A stretch of DNA of 64,000 nucleotides, taken from Verrucomicrobiia bacterium (lineage in GTDB: Bacteria; Verrucomicrobiota; Verrucomicrobiia; Limisphaerales; JAEYXS01). The stretch spans positions 22,514 through 86,513 of the forward strand of contig DASWYF010000038.1 in the NCBI GenBank assembly GCA_036405135.1, read 5' to 3'. The position numbers were made by a program, and so were the translations under genes. Of this stretch, positions 1 to 11,300 are shown in pieces. Every line of letters starts with the position of its first letter. The stretch's first letter is position 1. The notes under the pieces are model-generated. The model did not search any database. It was not told the DNA's origin and saw only the letters and a list, made by a program, of their open reading frames with translations.

Positions 1-2256
1 TTCCGTGCGCAGGCTCTCGGATTGCAGGACCTCAAATCGACCACTATGAGGGCGATGGTGGAGGAACTCGGCCTGACTCAGCCGGAACGATATGCCTTCA
101 CACTTCGTGACCGAAATGTGACGACGTTCAACGGAGTGACCTATACCAACTATCTGGTCATCATGCGTAATTTCGATCCCGTAAGCCATCAGCCGACCGC
201 TTTCGTGAACGGGACGCTCTACACCTATGACTTGAGGGAGGACTATACCCTCATCGGCGCACACGAAGCGGCCGAACGCCCGGTTGATACGTCAGCCTTT
301 ACTTTCACTTCCGTGGCTTACTCAGCACCCTTGATTGGGCACTTTTTTACCGGTTTGACCCGTGATGATGTGGGGGGCCTTCGCTATCTGTATGGCACGA
401 ACAATATCGCGGGTGAACGGTTGCTGACAGATACGCAAATCGTGGTCACCAACAGCAATCAGTTGGTGGTCAGAACGGGGGATTTGGGCCTGCTGACCCG
501 CCAATCCACCAATACCATCCTGACTCCGCCACAGATGCAACTGGCGTTTCCTGGCATCCAGTTTGCCGCCATCACGACCAATGTCGGGTTGGTCAATCTC
601 ACGAGCGTTGTCAGTGGCAATATAGTTATCACCCCGACGGTCACAAACATCTACAGCTACATATATGGCAATGTGGTGACGAACTTCATCACCAACCAGG
701 CCCGTGCAAGCGTTCAGACCATTCTGGTCACTTCCAATCAGGTGGGATTTGTAACGAATGTGCTGGACCGGGTGGAGTTCGTGACCAACGAGGTTGCTGG
801 TACTTTCTACATCATCACCAATGGTGCGTTCGCTTATGATATTCTGGAGCAGATCAATATCGTGACCAATGAGCAGCGGACGATTGTTGTCACAAACATC
901 AGCACAACAGCTTATTTCACGAACACCGCACCGGGCGCCCGTGTGTTGGTGGAGGCGACCAATGACTTGCACGAATTGATCCAGTTCTCCTCCACGAATG
1001 CACCGGCTGCGGTGATTGCGAGGTATCCTGGCATCTTGCTCACCAGCACAAACATCTATCTCACCAATCTGGTGCAGGAGACATACTTCTCCTATATCAC
1101 CAACTTTTATACGGACCCGGCATTTCTCCTTGGTCGCGTCGTGGTCGGCACCAACATGGTCACGAATGTCATTGCTGCTTACAGTTACACCTTCGGCAAT
1201 GTGGTAACGAACCAGTATTATACCAACGGTTTCATCACCTCGCGCACCATCAACATCGGTTTCAACGGCGTTTCATCGCCGTATAACCCGGCTTTTGGTG
1301 TGACGAATATCACCACCAACATCATCACCTCTACCACCTTCCAGTCACACACGAACGGAACCTTCTACATCGTGCCGACGAATCTGGTCGGATACAATGT
1401 GCTCGCTACGATGTACGAAAGTCCGACGGCCATCACCAACACGCTGGTCTCCGCCGGCTTCACGTTCGGTGGCCAGACTTTGAGCAATATCATCCAGCAG
1501 ATCCGTTATCGCACGAATTCAGTGCTGCTGGCTGAGCCGATTCTCCTGCAGAATCCGACGAACATCGTCATTTCCCAGCTTGGCATCCGGCAGGAGTTGG
1601 TACGCGAAGTCCTGACGGTTAACTATCGTGTTTTGCCGTTGTATCTTTCCAACTCGGCTGCCATGGGGCCGCACGTTCGGCGTGGCACAGACCGCATCCA
1701 GTTCCGCCGGCTCCCTTATGATTCGGTTCTGGCTCGCGTCATCAATCCGGTGACCAATTGGTTCCTCAGCAGCATGACTGTGACTAACGGCACCAACATC
1801 CTGACATTGGGCCTGAACGGCATCACAAATGTCTACAGCACTTCGGGATATACAGTCAGCGGCACAAACTATAATCAAATCGAGGTCAGGGCCGTGACCC
1901 AACCGGACTTCCTCTACGAAGCGGGAGATTTGGGATTTTTCAGCTCGGATGTGACGGGCATACGCGTCCCCGTTCTCTTCAGGCGCGAGAATACCGCCAA
2001 CTGGATCAATAATGATACCATCAACGGCACCTCGCAACTGGCCGGCCCCGGTGTGATCACCGGTCCGATCACCATCAGCTACAACAATGTGGGTCCCGCG
2101 GTTTCGCACCAGACGCCACGGACACTGGGCCAGACCAGCCCCATCCTGATTCACTTCACATGGGGTACCTATGACGGGTCAGGTGCCGAACCGGTTGTCT
2201 ACCCAATCGGAACCGGCATTGATACATTGGAAAGCCAAATCTTGAACGGACCGTGA
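1..2256 (+). CDS. Partial exported protein: matrixin-like tail plus Thr-Asn-rich repeats
   Basis: The reading frame is open from the first base of the window, so the N-terminus lies outside it. About 115 residues in, the sequence LTRDDVGGLRYLYG resembles the end of the catalytic domain of matrixin metalloproteases (a DD-x-x-G-x-x-x-LYG pattern). If this is right, the zinc-binding HExxH motif would be upstream of the window; it is not visible here. The remaining ~620 residues are low-complexity and beta-rich, with about 35 Thr-Asn dipeptides, mostly as VTN or ITN spaced 8-20 residues apart, which suggests a repetitive beta structure. There is no transmembrane segment near the end. The stop codon lies just before the next gene, so the two are probably co-transcribed. 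The protease assignment is inference; an exported structural protein is equally possible. Confidence 0.6.
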   Translation, partial: FRAQALGLQDLKSTTMRAMVEELGLTQPERYAFTLRDRNVTTFNGVTYTNYLVIMRNFDPVSHQPTAFVNGTLYTYDLREDYTLIGAHEAAERPVDTSAFTFTSVAYSAPLIGHFFTGLTRDDVGGLRYLYGTNNIAGERLLTDTQIVVTNSNQLVVRTGDLGLLTRQSTNTILTPPQMQLAFPGIQFAAITTNVGLVNLTSVVSGNIVITPTVTNIYSYIYGNVVTNFITNQARASVQTILVTSNQVGFVTNVLDRVEFVTNEVAGTFYIITNGAFAYDILEQINIVTNEQRTIVVTNISTTAYFTNTAPGARVLVEATNDLHELIQFSSTNAPAAVIARYPGILLTSTNIYLTNLVQETYFSYITNFYTDPAFLLGRVVVGTNMVTNVIAAYSYTFGNVVTNQYYTNGFITSRTINIGFNGVSSPYNPAFGVTNITTNIITSTTFQSHTNGTFYIVPTNLVGYNVLATMYESPTAITNTLVSAGFTFGGQTLSNIIQQIRYRTNSVLLAEPILLQNPTNIVISQLGIRQELVREVLTVNYRVLPLYLSNSAAMGPHVRRGTDRIQFRRLPYDSVLARVINPVTNWFLSSMTVTNGTNILTLGLNGITNVYSTSGYTVSGTNYNQIEVRAVTQPDFLYEAGDLGFFSSDVTGIRVPVLFRRENTANWINNDTINGTSQLAGPGVITGPITISYNNVGPAVSHQTPRTLGQTSPILIHFTWGTYDGSGAEPVVYPIGTGIDTLESQILNGP

Positions 2257-2291
2257 TGAATTCGATACCGGAAAAAACTCATCTGAGTCGT

Positions 2292-5267
2292 ATGAAACAG
2301 TTTTACCTTACTGTATTGTTGATGCTGGGGGTGGCGGCACCGCTCAAGGCGCAGCAATCCTATTATCTGATCTCCGGCACCGTGTCCAATCCGCCGCCCA
2401 TCAATGCGACGACGGTTGAGAACATGGGGAACATCACAGCGGTCAACAGCAACTACTTTTATGGTGCTGTTTTCGATTTCCTCAATCTGGAGAACTTCAT
2501 CAACCGGGGAAACATTTACGCCAGCCCCGGCATTGATTTCAGCAAGATCACCCTCTCTCCGGACGCCCGGGCGGCGAGCACGAGTTTCATCAACGAGCAG
2601 AATGTCTATGCAGACTTCCGCCTGCTGATCAATGCGAACACTGTGGAAAACCGCAACGGAGCACTCCTGGCCACTCCGCGCATCGGTTTGCTGGATATCA
2701 ACGCGCAGTCGGTGGACCTGTTCGGCGGTCGAATTACGGCGGGTGATGGTACGACCTTCGGGAATGTGACAGAAGGCAGCATCTCGATCCGCCGCAATAA
2801 TAATTTCTTTTACCTGAATCCTGCCAATATCCGCGACGAATATTGGGGCTCGACCAATGGCGGCAACATCAGCCTTCCATTCATGAGCTTCGGCGGTGTC
2901 ACACCATCGCACCGGACGTTTTTCCGGGGCACACCGCAAGGAAACACTTTCTTCCAATCGCTAGACGTTAATCCGTTCTTTAGCGGCGGTTCTTTCTTCC
3001 TGACCAACACGTTTCCCACGAACGGCTACCTCTTCTACGCCTCGACGAATAATTTCAATTTCATCAATAACACGACCATCCGGAACACCATTCAGCTGGT
3101 CTTCATACGCACGAATGAATTCAGTCCGGACATCCAGGTCGCGTTCCCCTTCAGCACCAACAGTGCCGGGTTCGATGTCAACGACATCGTGGTCCAGTTC
3201 GGAACCTCGGACGTAGATCCTGTCACCGGCCAGACCTTTCAGCGTTATCTGACGCTGCTTGATGAAAGCATGTTCCGGGCGCGCATGGGAACAGGTGGGG
3301 CCACAGACACACTCAATCTGCAGGCGAATGATGATCGCCCTGGCTACTTCCGCCCCTTGGCATATACTCTGGTGAGGAGTGATTTTGCCAGCGTTATACC
3401 TGCCCCGGTGGGTTTCCCTGTCTTTCCGGGCAGTTCCTTCGCAGTGCCTCCCATTCCCTATGTGGATGTGCTTTTCCCTGGATCCGGTAATTTCGACGAC
3501 CGCTTTATCACCAATCAGGTCTCCCATGAATATTCTGCTTGGGGATTCGTTGTCAGTCCGCGTGATTTCGGAGGGGACTTGGGCATCGACCCGACCCTGT
3601 CTGATGCCACCAATTCACCCGGACGCATCAACATCAGCGGATCATCCTCAGACCTTTCCTACTCGACTCTTGTGGCTGACAACATGATCTCCCTCAGCCT
3701 GACGAATGGTGTGGACCTGACAGGGGCAACGCTCTCAGCACCCAACATCAGAATCAAAGTGGCGGGCAACTCCAACACGATCATTTCGAACAACTTCCCG
3801 GATAACGTCACCCGCCTGAATGGTCAGGTGGCGGTATGGACTGGTGTATGGCAGATCGACCAACGGGTTACGAACACCTATATCGGCGGCTTTACCGGCT
3901 TGGTGGAGCATGCTTATCAGGTGATGATTTTGGACAATACGCTCAGCACCAATGCACCAGTCGTGCTGCGGGATTTCAATGTCCAGTCAACAGAGGTGAC
4001 ATTGGATGATACTCTGACTTTCGGAGGTAACCTGTTGATAGGCGGCAACTGCCTGCACATCCCGGCGACCGGATCGTTCAACTTGAATTCCGAGAACACG
4101 GATTTCAACTCGACTGACGCTCCCAATCTCCGCTGCCTCATCAACGAGGGGACTTTCAATGTGCCGCTGTTGATCAACTTGGGGGTGGACCGCAGTCTGC
4201 CCTATTCAAACATCGTGAACCGGGGTTCGATGCTTTCTGGCTCTATCCTGATCCGCAGCGAGACCATCACCAACTCCGGCACTCTCTTTGCCGTTGCCGG
4301 TTCCTTGGGAATCACTGCCGGATCGAATTACCTGGAAGGCGGTATTTTGGGTGCATTCGGGGGTAACATCAATCTGGCTGGGGACCATCTTTCCATGAGC
4401 AACGCCGTTATTTCGGCACCGCAGCAGTTGACAATGCGGTTTACGAACTTCTTCGGTGACAATGGGATCACCAATAACATTTTTGTCGGCAGCGGGTTCA
4501 GCCTGTTGACGCATCCAAACAAGGGTGACTTGATGGCAACGCGTCTGGAGACCACCGCCTCCACGACAGTTCCCCGTTTCCATGTCTGGAGGGGCGAAAA
4601 CCGGGGGGCAACTCCCAGCGGCTATGCGAACAATACGGCCATCCAGCATTTGGTTTTGAATGGTGTGACGAATTGCCAGTTCCACTTCCAAGGCGCGGTT
4701 GCCAATTCGGCCCTGTATGTGAACTACTTGGAATTCCAAGGAGGCACGACGAATACCAACGGTCTGCACATCGCCAGCACCTTGGTGGTCAACCCGAACC
4801 TGACGATTTACTTCGCCGATTCAAATGTTCCGGAAGATAAACTGACCAATGCCTTCCCCGGTCGTCTTGTCTGGGTAGATCCGGCGATCACAGCCGGACC
4901 AATGGTGGCTGTGCCACTCGTGGGCGGACAGTATATGCAACTCACCACGCGTGAATTCCAGACGATGCTCGCCCCAGGTGGCGACTATGATGGCGATGGT
5001 GTGGCCAATGATCGTGACGATTCTCCGATGAGCGGCTTCACAGTGTCCAATGTCACATTGGTGAACGTCCCGCAGTTGACGGCTTTCATCAAATGGCAGG
5101 CGGTGAAGGGGGTCACTTACACAATCGAGTACAGGGATGGCTTGGGCCAAGGGAATTGGCAGAGCCTCTATTCAATCACAGCGGTTGAAAACAGAGAGAT
5201 CACAGCCGTGGACCTGCCGCCAGCGGGCGGTCAAAGGTTCTATCGGGTAAGGTTTACGGCTCAATGA
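2292..5267 (+). CDS. Secreted beta-rich (beta-helix-like) surface protein with calcium-binding C-terminal segment
   Basis: The frame can start at a GTG at 2253, overlapping the previous stop, but the ATG at 2292 is preferred because it begins directly with a signal peptide (MKQFYLTVLLMLGVAAPLKA, then Q). The mature protein of about 970 residues is rich in Asn, Thr, Gly and hydrophobic residues. Segments such as 'ITNSGTLFAVAGSLGITAGS' recall haemagglutinin-type beta-helices. Near the C-terminus DYDGDGVANDRDDSP matches a thrombospondin type-3-like calcium-binding loop. The last ~60 residues (TYTIEYRDG, a W, then RFYRVR) resemble the ends of the two next giant proteins. It probably belongs to one operon with its neighbours. 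Its precise function is not recognisable. Confidence 0.75.
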   Translation: MKQFYLTVLLMLGVAAPLKAQQSYYLISGTVSNPPPINATTVENMGNITAVNSNYFYGAVFDFLNLENFINRGNIYASPGIDFSKITLSPDARAASTSFINEQNVYADFRLLINANTVENRNGALLATPRIGLLDINAQSVDLFGGRITAGDGTTFGNVTEGSISIRRNNNFFYLNPANIRDEYWGSTNGGNISLPFMSFGGVTPSHRTFFRGTPQGNTFFQSLDVNPFFSGGSFFLTNTFPTNGYLFYASTNNFNFINNTTIRNTIQLVFIRTNEFSPDIQVAFPFSTNSAGFDVNDIVVQFGTSDVDPVTGQTFQRYLTLLDESMFRARMGTGGATDTLNLQANDDRPGYFRPLAYTLVRSDFASVIPAPVGFPVFPGSSFAVPPIPYVDVLFPGSGNFDDRFITNQVSHEYSAWGFVVSPRDFGGDLGIDPTLSDATNSPGRINISGSSSDLSYSTLVADNMISLSLTNGVDLTGATLSAPNIRIKVAGNSNTIISNNFPDNVTRLNGQVAVWTGVWQIDQRVTNTYIGGFTGLVEHAYQVMILDNTLSTNAPVVLRDFNVQSTEVTLDDTLTFGGNLLIGGNCLHIPATGSFNLNSENTDFNSTDAPNLRCLINEGTFNVPLLINLGVDRSLPYSNIVNRGSMLSGSILIRSETITNSGTLFAVAGSLGITAGSNYLEGGILGAFGGNINLAGDHLSMSNAVISAPQQLTMRFTNFFGDNGITNNIFVGSGFSLLTHPNKGDLMATRLETTASTTVPRFHVWRGENRGATPSGYANNTAIQHLVLNGVTNCQFHFQGAVANSALYVNYLEFQGGTTNTNGLHIASTLVVNPNLTIYFADSNVPEDKLTNAFPGRLVWVDPAITAGPMVAVPLVGGQYMQLTTREFQTMLAPGGDYDGDGVANDRDDSPMSGFTVSNVTLVNVPQLTAFIKWQAVKGVTYTIEYRDGLGQGNWQSLYSITAVENREITAVDLPPAGGQRFYRVRFTAQ

Positions 5268-5336
5268 TTGAAACTGCTGACCGGAAGAAAAATTGCAATC
5301 GCCCAGAGGCCGCCAAAGGCGGCAGGCAAAACAAAC

Positions 5337-8300
5337 ATGTTGTTTAAAAAGTTTATGTCACCACGTAGTTGTCAGTCCCAACCTTTGGCGGCTGGATGGC
5401 AGGGATGGATGCTGTTCCTCTGCTTTCTGACAGCGGTGTTGCCGGTTTCCACGGCCCGCGCCCAGACGAGTGTTAACAATAACATTTCTGGAGCCATCGA
5501 ACTCGAAGGTAATTTTGGAACAACCACAGGGTCTATCCAGACAGGCGACAATAGGGAAGGTGGCCCGATGCCTCCAGTCGAACCGAACCATGCAGGTGTC
5601 GGCGGCAATAAATCGGTATGGTATTACTGGCGTGCGCCTTTCACCGGCAGTGTTACATTCACCACGCACAGCTCAGGAACCACTTTCAATTCGGTTCTGG
5701 CTGTTTATGTTTCCAGCGCCGTTCCGGCATCTGTACCGTATTTTCCACCTAATGGTCCTTTGACGGCCACCGTGGCTTCCAATGATGACGTAGTCGCTAC
5801 CGGTCCTGCTCCGGGCAGTTATGTTCGTTTCAATGCAACGGTTGGCGTCAACTACTTCATTGCCGTTGATATCAACACTTTGGATGCCAGCTCACCCCGA
5901 AATTTTACGCTCTCGTGGGGACCTACTCCATCGAATGATGACTTCGCCACTCCGCAAAATCTGGGGAGCGCAGGCTCCGGATTCGTGCAGGGTACCAATA
6001 CCCTGTATTCTTTCGAGGCGAACGAACCGTCGAACGGCAACGTGACTACGCCCCGCCATTCGGCTTGGTATCTTTGGACGGCACCCGCCAATGGCCCGGT
6101 CACTTTCTCCACGGATGCCGGTTCCGCGCTTACCACCTTCAATACCACGCTCGCTGTGTTCACCGGTGTAGACTTTACTTCGCCTTTGGCGGTGGTGGAT
6201 CAAGATGATAATACTGGTCTTAACAACAGCAGCGTCGTCAACTTCAATGCGACAGCGGGAACGCAATATCGCATCGTGGTGGATGGTGCCAACAATTCGA
6301 CCGGATTGTTTGCGATGTATTGGTCGCAAGGAACGGCGGCCACGCCAAACAATGACAATTTTGCGAACGCACAGTTGTTGACCGGGGCAGGTGGCACCCG
6401 ATTCAGCAACAACTTCAATTCTACTGTGGAAGCTGGGGAACCGGCCCATGCCGGTTTAGCTCCCGCTACCACTGTGTGGTATCGCTGGCTGGCACCAAGT
6501 TCCGGCAAAGTGGTATTCTCCACCTTCACCCCCAGTGCGGAAACGACGTTTGATACGGTGCTGGCGGTATATCAAGGGACGACTCTGAGTGGCTTGCGCA
6601 CAATCGTTTCCAATAACGATTATGCCGCCCAGTTGAGTCCCCAAAGTTTCTTGGAGTTTGAGGCGACCGCCGGACAGCTCTATTATATCGCCGTGGGCGG
6701 ACGCACCTCCAGTTCCACCGGCTTTTTCCGGCTGAACTACAGCTTGGGTGGTTATGCCGGTACCTTTGGCTTCACGCAAAGTGTCTATGAAGCGAACGAG
6801 AACGAAGGAACGGCGGCGGCGAACAGCAACATGCGCCCGCACGATATTCCGGGTGCGCGCATTACGATCACGCGCCGGGATGGCTACAGCGGCAGGATGA
6901 TTGTCAAATACCGGGTGTTGGACACGGCCACGGCAACGAACGGTCTGCATTATTCCTTCCCGGCAACCGATCCGACCTCGGAGGATACGGCTGGCGGCTT
7001 TGCCTTCAGGACCTACACCAATTCCGTGATTTTCGATGACTGGCAGACCAGCGCAAGTTTTCTGGTGGTCCCGGCAAACAATGGAAGCCCGAGCGGCCAA
7101 GATTTTAATCAGGGAGTTGACCCTACGGTGGGTTTTGCCATTGTCAGTGTCACCCCTGCACCAGGTGAATCCCCCCTGATCATTCCGCCCTCCGTGGATG
7201 TGTTCCGTAATACTTCCCGCCTGGAGATCTACGATGATGATACCTTGGCGAACATTGAAAAAGTTCACCTTCAGGTGAGTGAGTCTCAGACCCAGGCTAC
7301 GGTGCGCGTGTTCCGCCGGACTAACCCAGCGGGAAATGCTACCCGATATCAGATCAACGGTAATCACCATACCTACCGCAACAGTCCAAACAACGCTGCT
7401 GCTCCGGCGAACAACGCCTTTTCTTTGTCTGCCGGTTCTGATTACGCGAAACCCAGCACTCCTAACACCATCCCTGATATCGATTTCACCACGACCGCCG
7501 GCGTCATCGACTGGCAAGCTGTAGGCGTTCAAACAGATATCAATATTCCCCTCAATAACGATTTGTTGGTCGAGTTCAACGAGGATTTCCGTTTCGACCT
7601 TTGGAATAATACGGCTGGTGGTGAGGCCCGCACATGGGGGCAAACGGATCATTGCTATGTCACCATCGTGACGGATGACAGCATTACGGCTGAACAGGCG
7701 GCTGGCGCAGTAGATCCCTCCTACAACCGGGATTACTTCAACCTGACCACGCCTCCTTTCAACCCGACTCCGGGTGCCAATGACATGGTGCATGCCGTGG
7801 CTGTTGACAGCAATCAACAGGCGATCGTCGGTGGTGACTTTACCGCTGTCAATTCAGATACCCGGTTCCCTCGCTTGGCGCGCATGACGGCTGCTGGCGT
7901 GGTTGATCCGGCTTTTAACGTTGGCACGGGCCCTAATTCATCGGTTTTGGCGATCAAGACGTCTGGAACCTCCGTGTTCATCGCCGGTAAATTCACGTCT
8001 TACAATTCCATCCAGCGCAAAGGCGTCGCCAAGATTCTGCCTTCAGGTGCCATTGACGGTTCATTCAATCCTCAAGCTGCGGTAGCCGATCCGTTTGCCA
8101 CGCCGATCCGGGCTATCGATGCCTATCCGGCCGGCACCAATACGGACAGCGGCAAGCTGATCGTGGCCGGTGATTTCACTGAATTCAACGGCGAACAATT
8201 GAACCGGATCGCCCGCTTGAATGCCAACGGCACGCTGGATACCGCCTCGTTTAATCCGAATGGCGGCGCCAACGGCCCTATTTATGCGGTGAAAATCATC

Positions 8301-11300
8301 ACCGGAATCAATCCTGCCTTGGAAGGGAAGATACTCGTAGGCGGTGACTTCACCACTTTCGGTGGATTGCCCCGCCGTGGTATTGTCCGTTTGAATTCCA
8401 ATGGTTCAGTGGACGTGAACTTCAATCCTGGCAACGGTGCCGATGGTATCGTTTACGCGGTCGATTATACTGCGGATGGTGGCGTGATCATCGGCGGTGC
8501 CTTCGGCACGGTTGATCTCCGGAGCCGTTCGCGCGTGGCTCGTTTCACCTCCACTGGTGCCTTGGATCAGAACTTTGACATCGGCAGTGGTGCGGATGAC
8601 ACTGTTTACAGCGTGGTGGTGGAACCAGTATCCGATCGCATCCTTTTGGGCGGTCTATTCCGTTCGTTCAACCAAGTGCGTCGTGCGGGCATGGCACGCT
8701 TGCTGCCAAATGGCTATCTGGACACCGAATTCATGGAGATCGCTTACAACCACTATGCTGGTTTGCACATGCGCTTTAGTCCCTATGCGGAGGCTAAACC
8801 ATTCGTCCGTAGCATGGCGTTGCAAGCGGATGGGAATATCATGATCGGTGGTTCCTTCCAGCGGGTGGGTGGCGGTAATCGCAATACGGTGGCAGAGACG
8901 CAAAGCCCCACACCTTCGTTGCTTTCTCCTTGGCGCGCGATCCGGGCTGGTGTGGAAGTGCCCATCGTCACGCCCACATGGATTCACCGCGATGACGTCC
9001 GTAATCGTTACAACTTTGCACGAGTCATGGGTGGAAACACTCCTGGACCGGGTAACATCGGCTTTACCCAGACGAACTACGCTGCAGATGAAAAGGGTGG
9101 CCAATTTTTCATCACCCTCTCCCGTGAAAACACGGCTCCTAATGCACTGAGCGAAGGTTTCGTGTCCTTCAGCACGTTTGATCTGGCACCTGGGCCGGGA
9201 GTTGCTGTGGGCGGTTCAGACTACGGAACGACCAACAGCCTGCCACGCTGGCAGAATACTTGGCCGGGAAGTGCGATTGTACGCATGGTGTCTGAATCCC
9301 AAACCGGGCCGAATAATAACGTTTTGCAAGCCACCCGTGTTTACGTGGGTATAGTAGATGATGCGGCCATCGAAGGTGATGAGTCATTCCAGGTTCAACT
9401 GACCAACCCCAAACCTGATCTGTTGCTGGGCGGCACGATTGGTGGCCGGTCACCTTTCTATTGGTCTTCTTCCGGCATCCTTGAAGGTGAAAACATACCT
9501 ATCGGTGTAGCATTGGGCCGGACCACGGCCTTGGTGGATGTGATTGATGATGATTTTGAACCGAGCTTCATCGCATTCAAACAGACCAAATACAGCGTCA
9601 CGGAAAATGGTACGCAAGCAGTCATTGAAGTAGTGCGTTCGGGTAGCACTGCCCGTTCGATCTCGGTGGACTATCTGGCAACCGAGCATCTGGGTGCTGC
9701 TTCTCCCGCTCCCTATTTTGAGTATGAGCAAGCTGCCTCCGCCGGTCTGGACTTTACGGGTGTCTCTGGTCGTCTGACCTTCGGGCCAGGCCAGACTTCG
9801 GCGACCTTTACGGTCCCGATTTTCAACGATGTCACGGCGGAAGGTGATGAAAGCATCAACCTTTACCTCTTGAACATCAGCCAAGGAAGCAGTTTTGCCA
9901 CCAGCGCACAGACATTGGATAATACTGTCGATACGGGTACAGAGACCCTGACGGCGATCGCTCACGGATTATACAATGATTCCTTGGTGCGTTTCAGCAC
10001 TTCAGGCGGTGCTTTGCCGGGAGGTTTGTCTCCCAATATCGATTACTACGTCATCGTGAAGACCCGTGACACGTTCCAAGTCTCCACTTCTCCTGGTGGC
10101 ACGCCCGTCAATTTGACCTCCAACGGCAACAATGCCCAAGTAAATACCATCCTCAGTTTGGCGCGTTTGGACATTTACGACAATGACTTCTCTGCTGGCG
10201 CTTTTCGTTTCAGCACCACTACCCGGTATACGACCTCCGAGAATGGCGGCTCTGTGGTGGTCACGGTGGAACGAACCGGTGGTAACGTCGGTCAGGTGGC
10301 GGTTGATTTCCGCACTTTGAACAACACTGCCATCGCCGGGATGGATTATGTGACGAACTTCACCACCCTCACATGGAACAGTCTGGATTCCACCCCCAAG
10401 ACGATAACCTTGACCATTCTGGACGACTCTGCTGCGGATGGGGTAGACAAGTCGTTCTTGTTGCAGTTGTCCAATGCCCGTCGTCTTTCTGGCTCTGGTG
10501 TGGCCCCGCAACTCGCGGGTGTGAATCCGGTTCCAGTGCTGATCCAGGAGAATGACCGGTTTGGCGTCATCGGTTTTGCGCTTAACCAGTTCAATGTGAG
10601 CGAAGGTGGTGGCAAGGCATTGATCACGGTGACTCGAAGCAATGGTGTAGCGGGGCAGCAAGCCGTGACGTACACAACTGTGCCTTCTGGTACGGCTCGT
10701 CCGGTTTACCGGATGGATGCCTCACTCGCCACGTCAGTGAATGCAGCGGGCAACCGATTGCTCATCACCCGTCATGGGTTGGCCAATGGAACTTTGGTGC
10801 GGTTCACTTCCGGCACGCCTCCAGATGGTACGCTTGTGAATGAAGATTATCTCGTGGCCAATGCCACGACGGATGACTTCCAACTGTTGGATGCGGATAC
10901 AGGTGTCATACTCGACATCGGACTGGCGGCGACCAGTGATACAGCGCAACTGAATGCCTATTACGCGTTTGATGCCAAGAATGCCGCGGTCGTTGTGGAT
11001 GCTGCAGATGAAATCGTCTATCCGGGACATCCGTTCCAAAATGGTGACCAGATTGAATTCAGCACCGTGATCGTCAATGGTCTCCCGGTGGGCGTGAATT
11101 CTGGACAGACATATTATGTTGTCGGCCGTGACAATAACAGTTTTCAGGTGAGCTTCATACCGAATGGAAGCCCGGTTTCCATTGCGCCGTCCACCGCTGT
11201 AACGGTATCCGGCACGGCTTACACCGTCATACATGTAAACGATCACTACTATGTCCATACGACTGGGACACTGCTCTTGGATCCGTTGGTGACCAGCACG

